Assembly (NCBI GenBank): GCA_026745465.1
Contig: JACYXH010000522.1
Span: 885,001-949,000, forward strand
Direction of reading: 5' to 3'
From: Lota lota
Taxonomy: Eukaryota; Chordata; Actinopteri; Gadiformes; Lotidae
DNA: 64,000 nucleotides
Shown one piece after another: positions 21,332-34,450 of this stretch (the first letter of the stretch is position 1; each line of letters opens with the position of its first letter). The notes under the pieces are model-generated. The model did no database searches, had not been told where the DNA came from, and saw only the letters and a program-made list of their open reading frames with translations. The translations under genes and the position numbers were made by a program.

Positions 21332-22146
21332 CCCATCTAGCACTCACGAGAGAGAGCCTGCTGCCAGATTCGAGATCCACTCTTGTATTTTATGTGAAAA
21401 CACTGGTTTTTTTTATGGATTCATGGTGGCCAAACTATTTCTTTAAAAATGTTTAGATGTTCAACACATTTTCAGACGTTTACTGTATAATTGACATGTA
21501 TTCAAAAATAATCCGAATCGAACTCCCTTTTAAATTATACGATTTTCCTGGATCAAATATTATTAAAATAAAATTCAAGTCAGTACTTTTACCTCAGACT
21601 CCAGTATCCAACATGCTCCAACATCAAATGTTCAAAGCCAAAAATAATTAAATTACAATATAATATAGGAGATATTTGAACTACATTAATGAATAAAAAT
21701 ATGCTGCTTGCATTAGTACTCAACAGCGACAAAGCTTTGAATTAAGTAGAGCTTTGCACACCTTTCCACAGAGTGTGTATATATATATATATATATAAAC
21801 AATATCTAAAGTACCATTTTTCTTGGCAGGTTGACAGGTGCTGCTGAAAGGTGAACGTCCTCCCAAGATTCAGTGTTTCAGACCATACCTGTTATGCTTC
21901 CATCCATTCATTCAGTCGTTTTACACCCATTTACCATTTCGCCCGTTTATGCCCATTCCCCGCTGAGGAAATGCATCTACACACAGCACGCTGCCTTCCC
22001 CAACCCTGAAGTGAAGCACCGACACGCTGGTAAATTTTTTTGGGGGGGGGGGGGGGGGATTGGCAGAGTACTGTTTTTACTCTATGTACTCTGGCTGAAA
22101 GTCTCTATCTGGTTTCCTGAGACCTCAAAAAACCTTTTCCCACATT

Positions 22147-22548
22147 TTAAGTAGATCGCGGTCTGCTTTCTGGTGGACTCCAGAGGTGCTTGGACTCTTC
22201 TGGCCGACCTTCCACGGAGGCCAAGTTTGAATACAGAGCCCTTGAGCAGGTTGACTGGTGGACCACCACTCCACTTTCGGAAGCTGAACTCTGGCTGAAG
22301 CTCTTTCGGAGTGATGGTTGGCCTCGCCGGGGCTGCTTCTGCTGTTTGTTTGGATGCTGTTCTAGTTTTGAAGGATAAAGTATTGTCTCTGCCTCTGTGT
22401 CTGGGAGCCCAGTTGTAGTCTTTCTCACCTCTTCAGTATTGATCCAGCAATGCACTCTGGGATATCCAAAATCGACCTTTGATTGCTGTTCGTTTTCACA
22501 CCTTTCATTCAGATTCTCACCGTCATCAAAGATTAGTAAAGAGATCAT
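22147..22548 (-). other. Unassigned 133-codon open frame, probably noncoding
   Basis: Same strand as vav2, inside intron 3, outside simple repeats. The product is hydrophilic (Ser/Glu/Lys/Gln-rich, e.g. KQQKQPRRGQPSLRKSF) and more protein-like than the other open frames. I recognise no domain, and open frames of this length are expected several times by chance in 64 kb. It could be a piece of an old mobile-element gene. I do not call it a gene. Confidence 0.12.
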
Positions 22549-23048
22549 GTGTTTTCATCCACAAAATGAGAGGTCCTATAGTTCCAGCAGTTTCACAAGC
22601 AGAGGCCAATGATAAACCACTTATTTAATATTATTTATGATATTCTGTAAATCAGCATCCAGAGCACAAGGGGTTTAGTACTATTTCAACTAATTTCAGT
22701 TTATTAAAAAAACATTTCCTAACATGAAACCAACCGCACTTAAAATAATAATCAGATGCTAGTCGGCCTTTATAAGTACATAACATTGCGCAGAACAAAA
22801 TCTCATTGCATCCTTTATAATCCAGACAAATTCATGGGAGTAGAAGAGACAATATGACATGATAACACATCCCTAATGATCATCATGAAAAGTATATCAT
22901 TCAGCCCTACAGAGACATTAAAAGCTGCCATGGTTAAATTTTGGCAGACGCTGACTGGAAACGGATTCATGTGAACCAAGGAGAGAAATGTCAGCCACTC
23001 AGTCAGTGGTTTACATGTCAGCAGGCTGTGGTTTTAATGTCAGGGGAA

Positions 23049-23243
<195 letters not shown>

Positions 23244-23766
23244 CTGGCGTCTGTGCCTGGCACGGGGCCTAATATAGGCCCGCTCCATCAGCTCATTATG
23301 TGGAGCGATACGCTAGCACTTAATGCCGTGGCACTGGGGCCACCTCGCACCACAATGAAGAGCAATAGCAACCGCTAGCTAGCTGCTAAGCGCTACCGCT
23401 CCCCACCCCCCCGCCTGTGATAAAGCCATTCTCCTCTGCTTCATAACATTAGTGTGCACACACTTGGAGCTAACCGGATCAACACAGCGGTAACTGATGG
23501 AGGACTGTTCAATGGTATTATGATCCGCGGAGGGGGCGCTAGTACTGTTAGCATAAAGATGATGAACAGTTGGAGAGGTAATCAATGTGAATGACATGAC
23601 CAATCAGCTGAAGGGATTTGGATAGTTCTATTCAGGCTCATGAATACCAAATGAGATCACAGACAACTATCGCAGTACTGTAATGCAGGCTCTAAAAGGG
23701 ACCCTATTTGAGGGGGGGGGGGGAGCGTGTGTGGTGAGAGTTTGTGTGCTCAATCGGAGGGCTTAC

Positions 23767-23825
23767 CTGATCCCTTTGATCTGTGCGATGCTGTGGCGGG
23801 AAATCCTTGACAGAGACGAGATCAC
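23767..23825 (-). CDS. vav2: vav2 exon 3: end of the calponin-homology domain
   Basis: Internal coding exon of 59 nt. It starts in frame with GTG and reads VISSLSRISRHSIAQIKGI, then AG, which exon 4 completes to Arg (KGIR-PFPSE). Acceptor TTTCAG ends at 23826 and donor GTAAGC starts at 23766. The pattern of small and basic residues followed by SIAQ-KGIRPFP is the known end of the CH domain and start of the acidic segment in Vav proteins. Mammalian VAV2 has Asn where this fish has Ile in AQIKG. The CH domain contributes to autoinhibition of exchange activity. The exon 2/3 junction lies before Val, so exon 2 should end with a complete codon; it is not in this window. Confidence 0.93.
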
Positions 23826-23863
23826 CTGAAACAAACAAACACACAAACAAACAAACACGTTAA
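23826..23863 (-). promoter_or_regulatory. vav2: Exon 3 acceptor with (TTTG)n tract
   Basis: On the minus strand a branch-point match TTAAC (A at 23860, 34 nt from the AG) is followed by GTGTTTGTTTGTTTGTGTG, then TTTGTTTGTTTCAG. The tract is U-rich but repetitive, with regularly spaced G. Confidence 0.8.
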
Positions 23864-23969
23864 TCGATGGCAGAAGCAGGGAGTTTACAGGGAGGAAAAC
23901 ACATCCGAGGCTACCAGCCCAAACCCTTTGTGTTTGGGATTCAGACAAAACCGATTTATTTACAATTTA

Positions 23970-24160
23970 CCCATCCCTATTTAGTCTTTTAACAGACATT
24001 TTTATCCAAAGCAATTTACAATGGATTCAGATGCAGGTACCTAATGAGCAGGTAGGGGGTCAGGGGTCTTCATGCTTAAGGATGCCTACAGGTTAGACTG
24101 TTGCCATTGGAGTTTTGAACTCAGCATCTTTCGCCCTAACCGCTATCCTGCCCCTTGTTT
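23970..24160 (-). mobile_element. tRNA-derived SINE
   Basis: On the plus strand TTTTATCCAAAGCAATTTAC (inverted 3' core), CTAATGAGCAGGTAGGGGGT, AAGGATGCCTACAGGTTAGA and GTTTTGAACTCAGCA appear in the order expected of an inverted full-length copy. Confidence 0.75.
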
Positions 24161-24666
24161 ACCATTGAATCTGCTGTCAACCATGAGCCTAGCGTGTTGG
24201 TTAGCACACACGTGTGTTTCCGTGAGAGCTGCCTGCCAACAGAGAACCGCAACATGCTAATGACATGCTAATGCCATGCGCTAGACATGTGGCGCTCTGT
24301 CACGGGGTGGTGCCGCTCCACTTCACTGATAATAAACACACACACACACACACACACACACAATTATGATGACCCCAGAGTCGCAGATGCTGGGCAGACA
24401 GAAACACGAACCTCATTCTTAACACAGTAGACTAGTCTCTGTCTCTTCATCTTCCTCTCATGCTCTCTTCTGTGTGTGTTCATCCCCCTCATCCTCGCTC
24501 CTCATCTATCCTCCCCATCCATCCAAACCACCGCGGTATAATAAGTTTTTAACCACATGTCTGCAGTTAAACTGATTTGAGTCTTGCGGTTCTGCATGGC
24601 ATGCGAGCGTGGGCGTCTGGCGTGCTGTTTGTGTGGACCAGATGGTGGAGCGAGGTCCGCAGTACA

Positions 24667-25121
<455 letters not shown>

Positions 25122-25678
25122 TCTGTTCTGTCTGTCTCTAGCTCTCCCTCCCTCCCTCATCTCTCCCTGGCAGGTGTGTGACGATCAGAGAGCGTTACAG
25201 ATGGTTTCAGATAAGTCTCCACTCAGCAGACAAAAGAGGACCAGGATCATCTCAACCGAGGTCGTTGGCTGTGGGCGATTTAACTCATGAACCCCCTGGC
25301 TAATCGCTAATTCAAGTGTCTGGAGTGCCTCTTAAAAGGGCCGCTTTGAATAGAAGGGACGGTTGACCAGACCCATCTTTATTAGCCTCTCTCTATCTCA
25401 CCTGCTCTCTCTCTCTCTATTCATGTCTCTGTCTATCTGCCGCTCTGGTCGTTTATTCTATTTGCCTCTTTCACTTCCCCCCTTCACTTTCTCCGTTTCT
25501 CTTTGTCCCTCTCATTATTTGCTTTAATTATCAACCCTCTCCCTCTCTTTTACTACCAGCCCACCTGTCTCTAAATTTTACCTTCACCCTCTCCCATCAC
25601 ATCATCACTCTCTCCCTATTTATCGCCCCTCATTGAGCCCCATCTCATCCTAACCACATAGTATCGTATTGGATTGAG

Positions 25679-25681
<3 letters not shown>

Positions 25682-25750
<69 letters not shown>
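25682..25750. repeat. (GA)n microsatellite
   Basis: Pure (GA)n of about 68 nt. A CT-rich region with short (CT)n runs precedes it at 25380-25640. Confidence 0.96.
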
Positions 25751-25756
<6 letters not shown>

Positions 25757-26184
25757 TCTGCCCACTGGCATTAAGATGCATGGCTCTTCTCTTTCCCCAT
25801 CATCTCCACAGATCCACCCACCAGTCCATCCATCGATTATGATCAAATCAATACATTTTAAGTGCTGTCTTTTTGCCTGCAGGTGGAAGAATCTACCGGC
25901 CAAACAAGCATTTCTTTTAATATGTCACCCTGCCTTCTATTACCCGCCTAATGGCACAAATGCATTCTCCATTGGCTGGTGGCAGGTGTTAATTTTTGCA
26001 CCTTCCATCCATCCACCCGCAGCCCCAACAGGGTGAGATCTCTCCCCAGGCAGGGTGCTGAGATTGGGGAGACTAAGCACCCATGTAATGGCCAGTCATG
26101 CTCCAGTGGTTACAGCGTTAGCCCAGTCTGGTGAATACATTATGGTATTAACATGCACTGTTAAAGACCAGACACATGGCTGTG

Positions 26185-26187
<3 letters not shown>

Positions 26188-26232
<45 letters not shown>

Positions 26233-26540
26233 TACACTGATACACACACACACAGTTTCACAGTATACTGATTCTCCATTAATGGAGAGGTGGAGAGGTA
26301 GAGCGAGTGAGATAGAGAAGGAGAGAGAAAAAGAGCAAGAGAGTTCGTATGTGACTATGAAAGAGAGAGAAAGAGAGAGAGATATATAAGAATTTAGGGA
26401 GAGAGAGAGCAGAGGGAAGAGATTGAGAGAAATGGAGGTAAGGAGAGTAAAAGAGATAAAAGAGAGAGGATGAGAGTGTGAGTAAGAGTGAAAGAGAGAG
26501 AGAAAGAGACAGAGAAAGAGAGACAGAGAGAAGGGGAAAG
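26188..26540. repeat. (TG)n followed by imperfect GA-rich tract
   Basis: (TG)n at 26188-26232, then AGAGAGAA-type purine-rich sequence at about 26281-26540. A further short (TG)n lies at 26679-26701. Confidence 0.92.
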
Positions 26541-26830
26541 GAAAAGGGACAGAGTGAGATAAATGAGGAGGTGGGATTACGGTTAATGTGTGTGTCCCAC
26601 TCTGTTAGACAGGGGCTTAATGTCTTACTCTGCCTAATAATGGACCAGCTAAACCTACTGTGTCCTGGAGGGTTGTGTGCATGTGTGTGTGTGTGTGTGT
26701 GGGACGAGGGGGCGTGGCTTAGTGTCCACCTGGGCCCAGACTGCACATGTGTCTGGTCGCCCCAGGTTTGATGGACAGGGGCCCAGATCCACAGAGCAAT
26801 TACAGGCTTTATCTACATTCTCTCTGTCTT

Positions 26831-26836
<6 letters not shown>

Positions 26837-26880
<44 letters not shown>

Positions 26881-27130
26881 CTCACACACACACTGTACTC
26901 TCTTTTCTCTATCCCCTTCTCTCCATCTATCAGTCTCTCCCTCTCAGCTACTACTGATCCATCACTCTTTCTTCATCTATCACTCTTTTTATCCCTCCCT
27001 CTCTCACTTGGTCTCTCACTCTTTCCGTCATTCTCTTTATATCTCTGTCCCTTTTTTATCAATCCCTCTCTCTGTCGCTCCCTCACTCTTTTTTGTATAG
27101 CCTTATCTCTCTCTCTCTCTCTCTAGTCTC
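26837..27130. repeat. (CT)n and imperfect CT-rich tract
   Basis: (CT)n at about 26837-26876 followed by diverged CTCTCT and CACTCTTT sequence, ending with a short (CT)n at about 27103-27124. Confidence 0.92.
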
Positions 27131-28089
27131 TTTCTCTCTTCCCCCAAAATCCAGCAGGCAAGGATGAGATTGTCTTGATTAAGTTGCTGATTCCACCGAT
27201 TAGCCATCTAGCACAGTGTCTCTTTGAGTTAGATAAGTGAGCACCAGTCCCCAACTTCCAATCAATAAAGACACAGAAAACAAACCAGAGAGGACAAAAA
27301 CACAGATGACAGGTTTTATCACTTTGGGTTCATGTTTTTTCATTCGACACTGTTTGTGCGATTCAATGATGATGAAAGATCGATACAATTTTGCAATGTC
27401 TGAACCTCCCTTTTTTTCTTTCCACAGTAGTCCATTTAAAATCTGGTGCTGTGATATTAAATCATATTTCAGTTTGTGGACCTCTATGGCCCAAGTGTGG
27501 TTACTTTTAGAAAATGAATGTTGAAGGTTTTCAATAAACTGTTATGAATCTCTTTGGGGCATTAATCAACTTCTCTCTGAAGGAAGAAAGCCATTGTCGG
27601 GTCTGGCCCGTACCAAGGGACATCGATAAATACTAAAATATTTCTATATCTGTGGAAGATTACATTTCACACAGAGTATCTAACACTTTGGACGGACAAG
27701 TACTAACACTTTTCTATAAATGCACTCACATAAATGCAGAGCGGATCAGTTTCCTGTCTGTGTGCCAGGGTGCTGTAGCCTGTGCTGTAACCCCCCCCCA
27801 TCCCACCCCTTTGGTCTGCGTGTGGTGAGGGAACAAGACGTGCCGTTCTGGTGATCGCTGGCAGGATGACGGGTGGGGGAGAGGGCATCTTGTGATATGA
27901 GCAGGAGATGTGTCTTAACCATCAAAAAAGTGAAATGATGTCTTACTTCTAGCAGCACTTTAGCTCAGAATGTCTCCACCACCCTCTCTCTGGTGCTCTA
28001 CATCTCTCTCTGAGTCCTTTTACATGACTCTTTATCCCTCTCTCTCACTCTCTTTACACTACTCTCACCCTAGCTCTCTTTTTCTTTAA

Positions 28090-28144
28090 TACCACCCTAT
28101 AACTTTTCTCTATCTCTCTCTCTCTCTCTCTCTTTATTTTCCCA

Positions 28145-28181
<37 letters not shown>

Positions 28182-28407
28182 CCCGTAACACAAGCAGAAA
28201 CTTGGCTTCAGACATCTTAGACATCCTACCTCCATCCCAGCCTCTGCCTCTCTCCCTCTCTGCCCCTCCACGCCCCGTCCTCCTGACCCATGTCTGACCT
28301 CGTTCACTGAGCAAGCAGCCAGCCATCAGCCCGGCATCGACACCAGACACACACATGCTATGCATCCTAGGGCTTCATTGCTGCAGGGACACTGTTAATG
28401 TGCGTTT

Positions 28408-28459
<52 letters not shown>

Positions 28460-28860
28460 GTGATTGTCTGCGTTTGTGTGTGCATGCTTGTATGTGGGGG
28501 GTGGGGCATACTGTTTGTGTACTCTGGGAGTCCATGTGTGTATCAGTTGCTGAGTGTGTGTGTGCTCTGTATGTGTGCATGTGTGTGCGTGTGTGTGCTT
28601 ACTATGCGCGTTACACGCGTGTGTGTGTGCTGTGTATGTGTGCATGGTCTATGCATGTGTGTGCGTGTGTGTGCCTACTATACGTGTGTGTTACGTCTGT
28701 GTGTGTGTGTGTGTGTGTGTGCTGTGTATGTGTGCGTGGTCTTTGTGTGTGTGTGTGTGTGGGTGTGTGTGTGTGTGCCTACTATGCATGAGTGTGTGTT
28801 ACGCCTCCGTGTGCGTGTGTCTGTGTGTGTGTGTGTGTGTACACATACGCATTAACCATG
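28090..28860. repeat. (CT)n runs, then long imperfect (TG)n region
   Basis: (CT)n at about 28110-28176. (GT)n at 28409-28457, then GTGTGCGTGTGTGTGC-type higher-order repeats to about 28845, including several near-copies of TGTGTGCCTACTAT with spacing of about 60-90 bp. Cys-Val open frames here are artefacts. Confidence 0.92.
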
Positions 28861-30259
28861 AGCCTCAGATGAGCGAATGCAAACACACGCCACTCTCAAC
28901 ATCTCCCACAAAGAATGAAACACCACATGTGCCCCCCTGCTGGCACAGCTGTGGCCAAGCCTCGGGGGTCCCGTGACCGCTCGGGAACCAATCAGATCGC
29001 ACGGCTCCCTCTGGCAGGGCCGACAGAGAGTGGATGTGAATGATCATCGGTTGGATGCCAAATCCAATGAAGTCAAACAGAGACATATGCCATTAACTGT
29101 ACCAGGGGTGGGGGTCCCTGATCTAATTAACCAAACACAGTCCAGATAGCGTATGTGTCGATGACTATCGACACACACACACACACAACACACTTCCAAC
29201 TGCCAGAGTGAATTATGCCTGAGACATGCGTGTGATCCGATCGTATCACACACAAATACATCTATGTTTGGAGTTGGATCAAACGCAGAGAGGTAGAACA
29301 TGTAATGCAAAGTAATACGTTGCCTAGGACTAAGTGGCTGTACGCACCTCATACAACACAACCAGCGCCCTAATAGAGCTGTTTATTTATGAGGGGGCTC
29401 CTGCCAGCCGTCAGGAGGGGGGAGGACAGATGGTGGAACTCTGTGACATCATCAATAATGGACGGGTCAGGGAGAGGAGCGGCAGAACGCATGTGTGTGT
29501 CCCACTGCCTCGGGGAGAAACTCTCCACACACTGCCATTCCATTGCTGAAATATCCCTACATTTTATCCTCATCCTTAACTTTCTCTGTCTCTCTGTTAG
29601 TATCTCTCCCCATATTGCTCTCTTCCCATCTTTTGCTTTTACCCTTGCTCACACTCGTTTTCTTTGTCTCTTTCTCCCTCTTTCTATAGCCATTTTCTTC
29701 TCCCTATCTTCCCCTCTTTCTCCCTCTTCCTCTTTCCCATCTTTCTCTATAGTCCTAGCTCTCTCTCTCCCCATATTTAACTATTTTCCTCTTTCCCCAT
29801 CTGTCTCTTTCTCTCCTGTCCTGTATCTGTTTTTCAAACCATCTCTTTCTCCCGCATTATCTCTCTTACTAATGCATCCTTCCTTGGGCTCTCTGCCTCC
29901 TTAACGTTCGTCCCTGTTCCTTGGTGCAGCCTATGTCTCCTTACAGAAATATTATTATTATTATTATTTTTTATAGTGGCACTGAAACCAAGTGCCACAA
30001 TAAAACATTTTTATGATTCCTCACTGACACACGCTGGAATGCCCCATAGCTGTGCCATAAATACAAAAATATATATAACACATACAATAAAATAAATACA
30101 AATATAAATATAACTCCACAGGCACACGCCCTTCCTTCCTAATACACTCCCAAAGTTCCAGCAGTTTTGTGGGCACTGTACATTTCCTTCAAGTTCTTGC
30201 TGTGTTACTTCCACAGTGCACCTGCAGAGTTCAACAGAACGACATGCACGGTGGCGCTC

Positions 30260-30690
30260 TGGGTTAGCTAGTCAACAGACCGGGGGCCATCAGATTGCTG
30301 TATAAACAGACACCTTCCACATTAGCAAGCTAGGGCTTCTTTGCTTGATAAACCCCAGCAAAATGTTAGGTAGCTAAAGCTTCTCTGTGCACTTAACACT
30401 AAGAAAGTACCCACAATCCTGACTGCAGTCTCAACAGGCGCTTGCTACATTAGCATTAACTAGCTAGCACTCCACTGCTTGCTAAATGGCAGCAAAGTGT
30501 TAGCTAGCTAGATCTTCTCTGCACAATAACCACCAGTAACGTGTTAGCTAGTTAGAGCTTCTCTGTGTGCTTAATGGCAACACAATTTTAGCTAGCGAGA
30601 CCTTCTGGGCCCCGGTCCCCACAAAGCCTGATTGCAGGCTGAACAGGCACCTGCCACATTAGCATTAGCGATAAATCCCCTCAAAGCGGA
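30260..30690. repeat. Degenerate GTTAGCTAGC repeat with about 220-bp duplication
   Basis: GTTAGCTAGCTAGA/CTTCTCTG units recur about every 60-70 bp. A larger copy is seen: the part near 30415 (CAATCCTGACTGCAG...CAACAGGCGC) resembles that near 30625 (AAGCCTGATTGCAG...GAACAGGCAC). Confidence 0.65.
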
Positions 30691-30849
30691 CCTTTCCAGC
30701 CATGTATGATTGCTGCCGGAGGATTTACCCGTGGAGACGTCTGGGAGGGGGGAGCCAGAGGGGGTAGGTGCTGGGGTCAGGTGGTTCATAACAACAGTGG
30801 CAGACCTCCAAACAGCCAGTTCTGCTATCTTCACCCCATCAGGATTGAA

Positions 30850-31018
30850 AACCTATATATCGTCATTTTCTTGTACCTTATGTTTTTATTCTATTGTGAT
30901 TTTCATGCCTTACCTTTATTTTGACCCATTTCTTTTGTGATATTTCGATTCTATTTTGTGCTGTACTGAATTCCCCCTCTGGGATGAATAAATGTACCCA
31001 TCTAATCTAATCTAACTC
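30850..31018 (+). mobile_element. 3' tail of a LINE (L2/Rex-like)
   Basis: Near the end, GAATTCCCCCTCTGGGATGA and ATAAATGTACCCATC lead into short tandem TCTAA units. This is the typical 3' end of fish LINEs that end in a short tandem repeat rather than poly(A). The 5' limit cannot be set and no reverse-transcriptase motif is present. Confidence 0.6.
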
Positions 31019-31494
31019 AAGAAAACATTAATAGCTTGGGGGTGTCTAACTGTTCATCTACTAGCGATGTCTTCATTGACTCTTTAATCTTTGCTCGCCG
31101 TTCTTAACTGATCATCATTAATGCATTTATTGAAGCGTGATTGGGTGCTGAGCACGTTTCGAATTTACGTCTATCACGTTGATCGAAATATGATCCCCTC
31201 GACAGATCCATGTGGAAGCTTATCTGATTTAAAGACCAACAGATAATGATTTCTTGGTCCAGGCTGTGAGCGGCCAATAGAGGCTAATATGTGTGTGCGT
31301 GTGTTTGTGTACATTTTGTTTGTGTTGTGCTAGCCTAGCGTACCTTAGCTTAGTGTGTCATAGTGGTGTGGTCATGTGACTGTGACTTGTCCCATTACAC
31401 GCTGCATCACATGACACGCCCCGGCACATTCGTCTGACGGTTCATGTGTGGATCGTGGTGTGTTGGACACAGATAAGTAACACAAAGGCACATA

Positions 31495-31662
31495 CACACA
31501 CACACACACACACAGACACAAACACACACACACACAGAGGTAGGTACACACACACACACACACACAGCTCTATAGTCATCCCAGGGGGCTTGTAGCATGA
31601 GTGAAGAGTCCTGAAGACATGATCCAGGTGTCTAGGACCTCTGGAGAGGATCAGGACTACCC

Positions 31663-31743
<81 letters not shown>

Positions 31744-31788
31744 TCAATGAGTGTGGGTTTACATGCATGTGTCTGTATGAGCATATAT

Positions 31789-31824
<36 letters not shown>

Positions 31825-31825
31825 T
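31495..31825. repeat. (AC)n tracts followed by inverted (GT)n tracts
   Basis: (AC)n at about 31495-31536 and 31547-31566, (GT)n at 31664-31744 and 31789-31823. The AC and GT tracts are about 100 nt apart and complementary. Confidence 0.95.
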
Positions 31826-32027
31826 TGGGGATTAAAGAACCTTGAAGAGGCACTTGATACACTCGAGGTCAACTAGAGGGCCAAGTTCCACCATGGTAAC
31901 CATCCATCTCTTCCTCTATCTCTCTTCCTCACTCTCAATGTCTCTCTTTCACTTGCTCTCTCATCAAATGTGCTCCTTTGGGATTTTAACTGCTGACCGG
32001 GTCAGAAGGGCAGTGCTCCTTGAGTTT

Positions 32028-32028
<1 letters not shown>

Positions 32029-32074
<46 letters not shown>
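32029..32074. repeat. (TG)n microsatellite
   Basis: Pure (TG)n of about 46 nt. Confidence 0.95.
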
Positions 32075-32075
<1 letters not shown>

Positions 32076-32429
32076 ATCTAGCGTGTGTGTATGTATGTTG
32101 AGAACTGCATACTCATGGCTTGTGTGCGTGTGTGTGTATGTTACAGAAATGCAGGTCCAGCCATGCATTCCAATGTATGAGCAAGCATGCCTGTGCTACA
32201 GTGTTTATTATTATAAAAAATACATATAATTAATAATAATAATAATTTGTTTTCCAAATTATTCTGGCTTTTCCTTTTTACCCCCGATGGTAACACATGG
32301 CAATTTGGCAGGCACCGTTAGCCTCGTTAGCGAACAATCTGTGTGTCGGTGTTGGTGTCAACGGTTCCGTTCAGATGGCGACGCAATATTGTTCGGCTAG
32401 GATTTACAACCGTAAACATCTGCTGCCTG

Positions 32430-32670
32430 CAGCCTCCTAGCTGTCCGCTAACACGCCCAGTGCTACCTCCTCGCTTCCCGCTAACACGCCCAGTGCTACC
32501 TCCTCGCTTCCCGCTAACACGCCCAGCGCTAACTCCTAGCTCTCCGCTTACTAGCCCAGCGCTACCTCCTTGCTGTCTGCTAAGACACCCAGTGCTACCT
32601 CCTCTCTCTCCGCTTACTAGCCCAGTGTTACCTCCTCGCTGTTTGCTAACAAGCCCAGCGCTACCTCCTA
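32430..32670. repeat. Minisatellite, 33-bp unit
   Basis: About seven copies of a 33-bp unit, CCTCCTCGCTTCCCGCTAAC followed by ACGCCCAGTGCTA. The unit is 11 codons long, so one plus-strand frame stays open and gives a Pro/Leu/Thr repeat. I regard this as an artefact of unit length. Confidence 0.88.
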
Positions 32671-33356
32671 GCTCCTAAGAGCTATAGAGGAGGGAACACA
32701 AACGAGAGAGAGACATGGATAGAATGTTAGTATTATGATGAGAGAGGTAGAGAGACATTCACTCTATCAGTGGTGTCAGACACGAGCTCTGTCACCATTA
32801 GTTACTAGAGAAAAATGGTGAATTTAAAAGCCATTATGATTTGAACAAGGCGCCTCTAGTGCCGACACCGACCGGGTATTTAAACTGAGTGTTTACTTCA
32901 TTGCAAACTATCCGCCTGTGCTTAAGTGTTTGCTCCTGTACTTCAGTGGAGGAAATGCAGCAAACTGCACAAGAGAAGAATTCAATGGATTTTCTCATTA
33001 TAAATAATTGTAATTGGATCCACACAAATAGTTTTCCCTGTTGGCTGGATATTTTCTTGTGAGATGATCTGGGAGTCTCCACAATAAATACTTATGAAAC
33101 ACTGAGCGGTTTAGACACTGAAAACAGAGGATTCAATATTGAGAAGAATAGCTTATTAAATCAGTACATTTAAGGGCTGTGTTTACATTCAAATGAATTG
33201 GGGCTGGTGATGAAGAGGAGTGTAGAGAGGAAGAGGAGTTTAGAGATGTGTGTGTGCCTGTATACATGGAAGTCTATTCATATATGTGTTTGCCTTTGTG
33301 TGTATGTATATGTATATGTATATGGGTGTGCGTGCATGTGCGTGGGAGTGTACATG

Positions 33357-33661
33357 CGTGTGTGTGTGTGTGTGTGTGTGTGTCCCCAGGTGCGGGTGCA
33401 CTCATGCATGTTCCTGTATGGATTAATGCATGTATCGGACACGGAGCGCTTAGACTGAACAGGGATTAGGCCCACGCCCCCCCCTTATCTGACTGCCCTA
33501 TGGGATCGATGGGGTGTGGCCTTCTCCATGTGCAGGAGGAGATAACATGAAGAGAGGTGAGGGCGGCCGACACCCCTCCATCTTACATCCAAACAACCAA
33601 TCACAGGAGGCCAAAGCTGCATAGAGACACAGTCAAACCCTTAGTCAAGGTTTATATATTT

Positions 33662-33694
<33 letters not shown>

Positions 33695-33735
33695 AATACA
33701 TAAATACACCCCTAGATGTGTGCACACACACACAC
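33357..33735. repeat. Short (GT)n and (AC)n tracts
   Basis: (GT)n at about 33357-33382 and (AC)n at about 33663-33691 and 33722-33735. The sequence between is unique. Confidence 0.9.
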
Positions 33736-34069
33736 AAACACACTTTCATCAACACCAGACAGATAGAGGTAAAGCTCTCCCCCCTGTAGAGTCCAGGGCT
33801 TACGGGGGGACAAAGGCACCAGTCCTCTGTCCTACTCTCCCCCCTTCTGGTCCAGAGAGAGGAGAGCTCCAGGGTCAGCCGAGACCTGGCCTTTCTAGCC
33901 AGGCTTAGTACGACAGGACTAAGAGATCTTTCTTCTGCTACACAACAACAACAAGAGGCCTGATTCGTTCCGCAGCTAACACCCTTATCTCACTTACCAG
34001 TGTTCGCCCAGGATGTCGCCACGGCAACGCACCGCAAATAGGACTCATAAATACTAATAGTGGATTGGG

Positions 34070-34450
34070 GTGGGGGGGAGGGGGGGGGGGGGAGAGATAC
34101 AGGGAGGGGAGAGTGGAAGAGAGGGGGGAGGGGGAGGAGGGAAGAGGAGAAGGGGCAGCGAGGGAGGGAGGGGACAGAGGGAGGGAGGAGAGAGGAGGGG
34201 AGTGGATAAAGGGAGGGAGGAGGTTAAAGAGGAAGAGAGGGAGGAAGGGAGAGAGGGATGAAAGGAGGGGAAGGATGGTGATAGGGGATTGGTCGAGAGG
34301 GAGGGATGGAAGGGAAAGAGGTAGGGAAGGAGGCAATTGGAGGAATTAGAAGGCTGAGGGTGGAAGGGAGGGAAGAGGGAGATGGAGGGGAGCAGGAGGG
34401 AGGGATGGAGAGGAGGGGGAGAGAGAGTGAGGAGGGGGTGTATTCATTGC
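34070..34450. repeat. Polypurine (G/A) tract of about 380 bp
   Basis: Nearly all G and A on the plus strand (GGGAGGGAGGAG-type, irregular), starting with a long G-rich run and broken by a few pyrimidines. On the vav2 transcript it is a polypyrimidine tract. Confidence 0.92.

Noticed and set aside
29040-29086. MSLFDFIGFGIQ on the minus strand, faintly like the CH-domain LFD-F-L motif
   Set aside because: The remaining residues do not fit the CH domain and there are no splice signals at the expected points.
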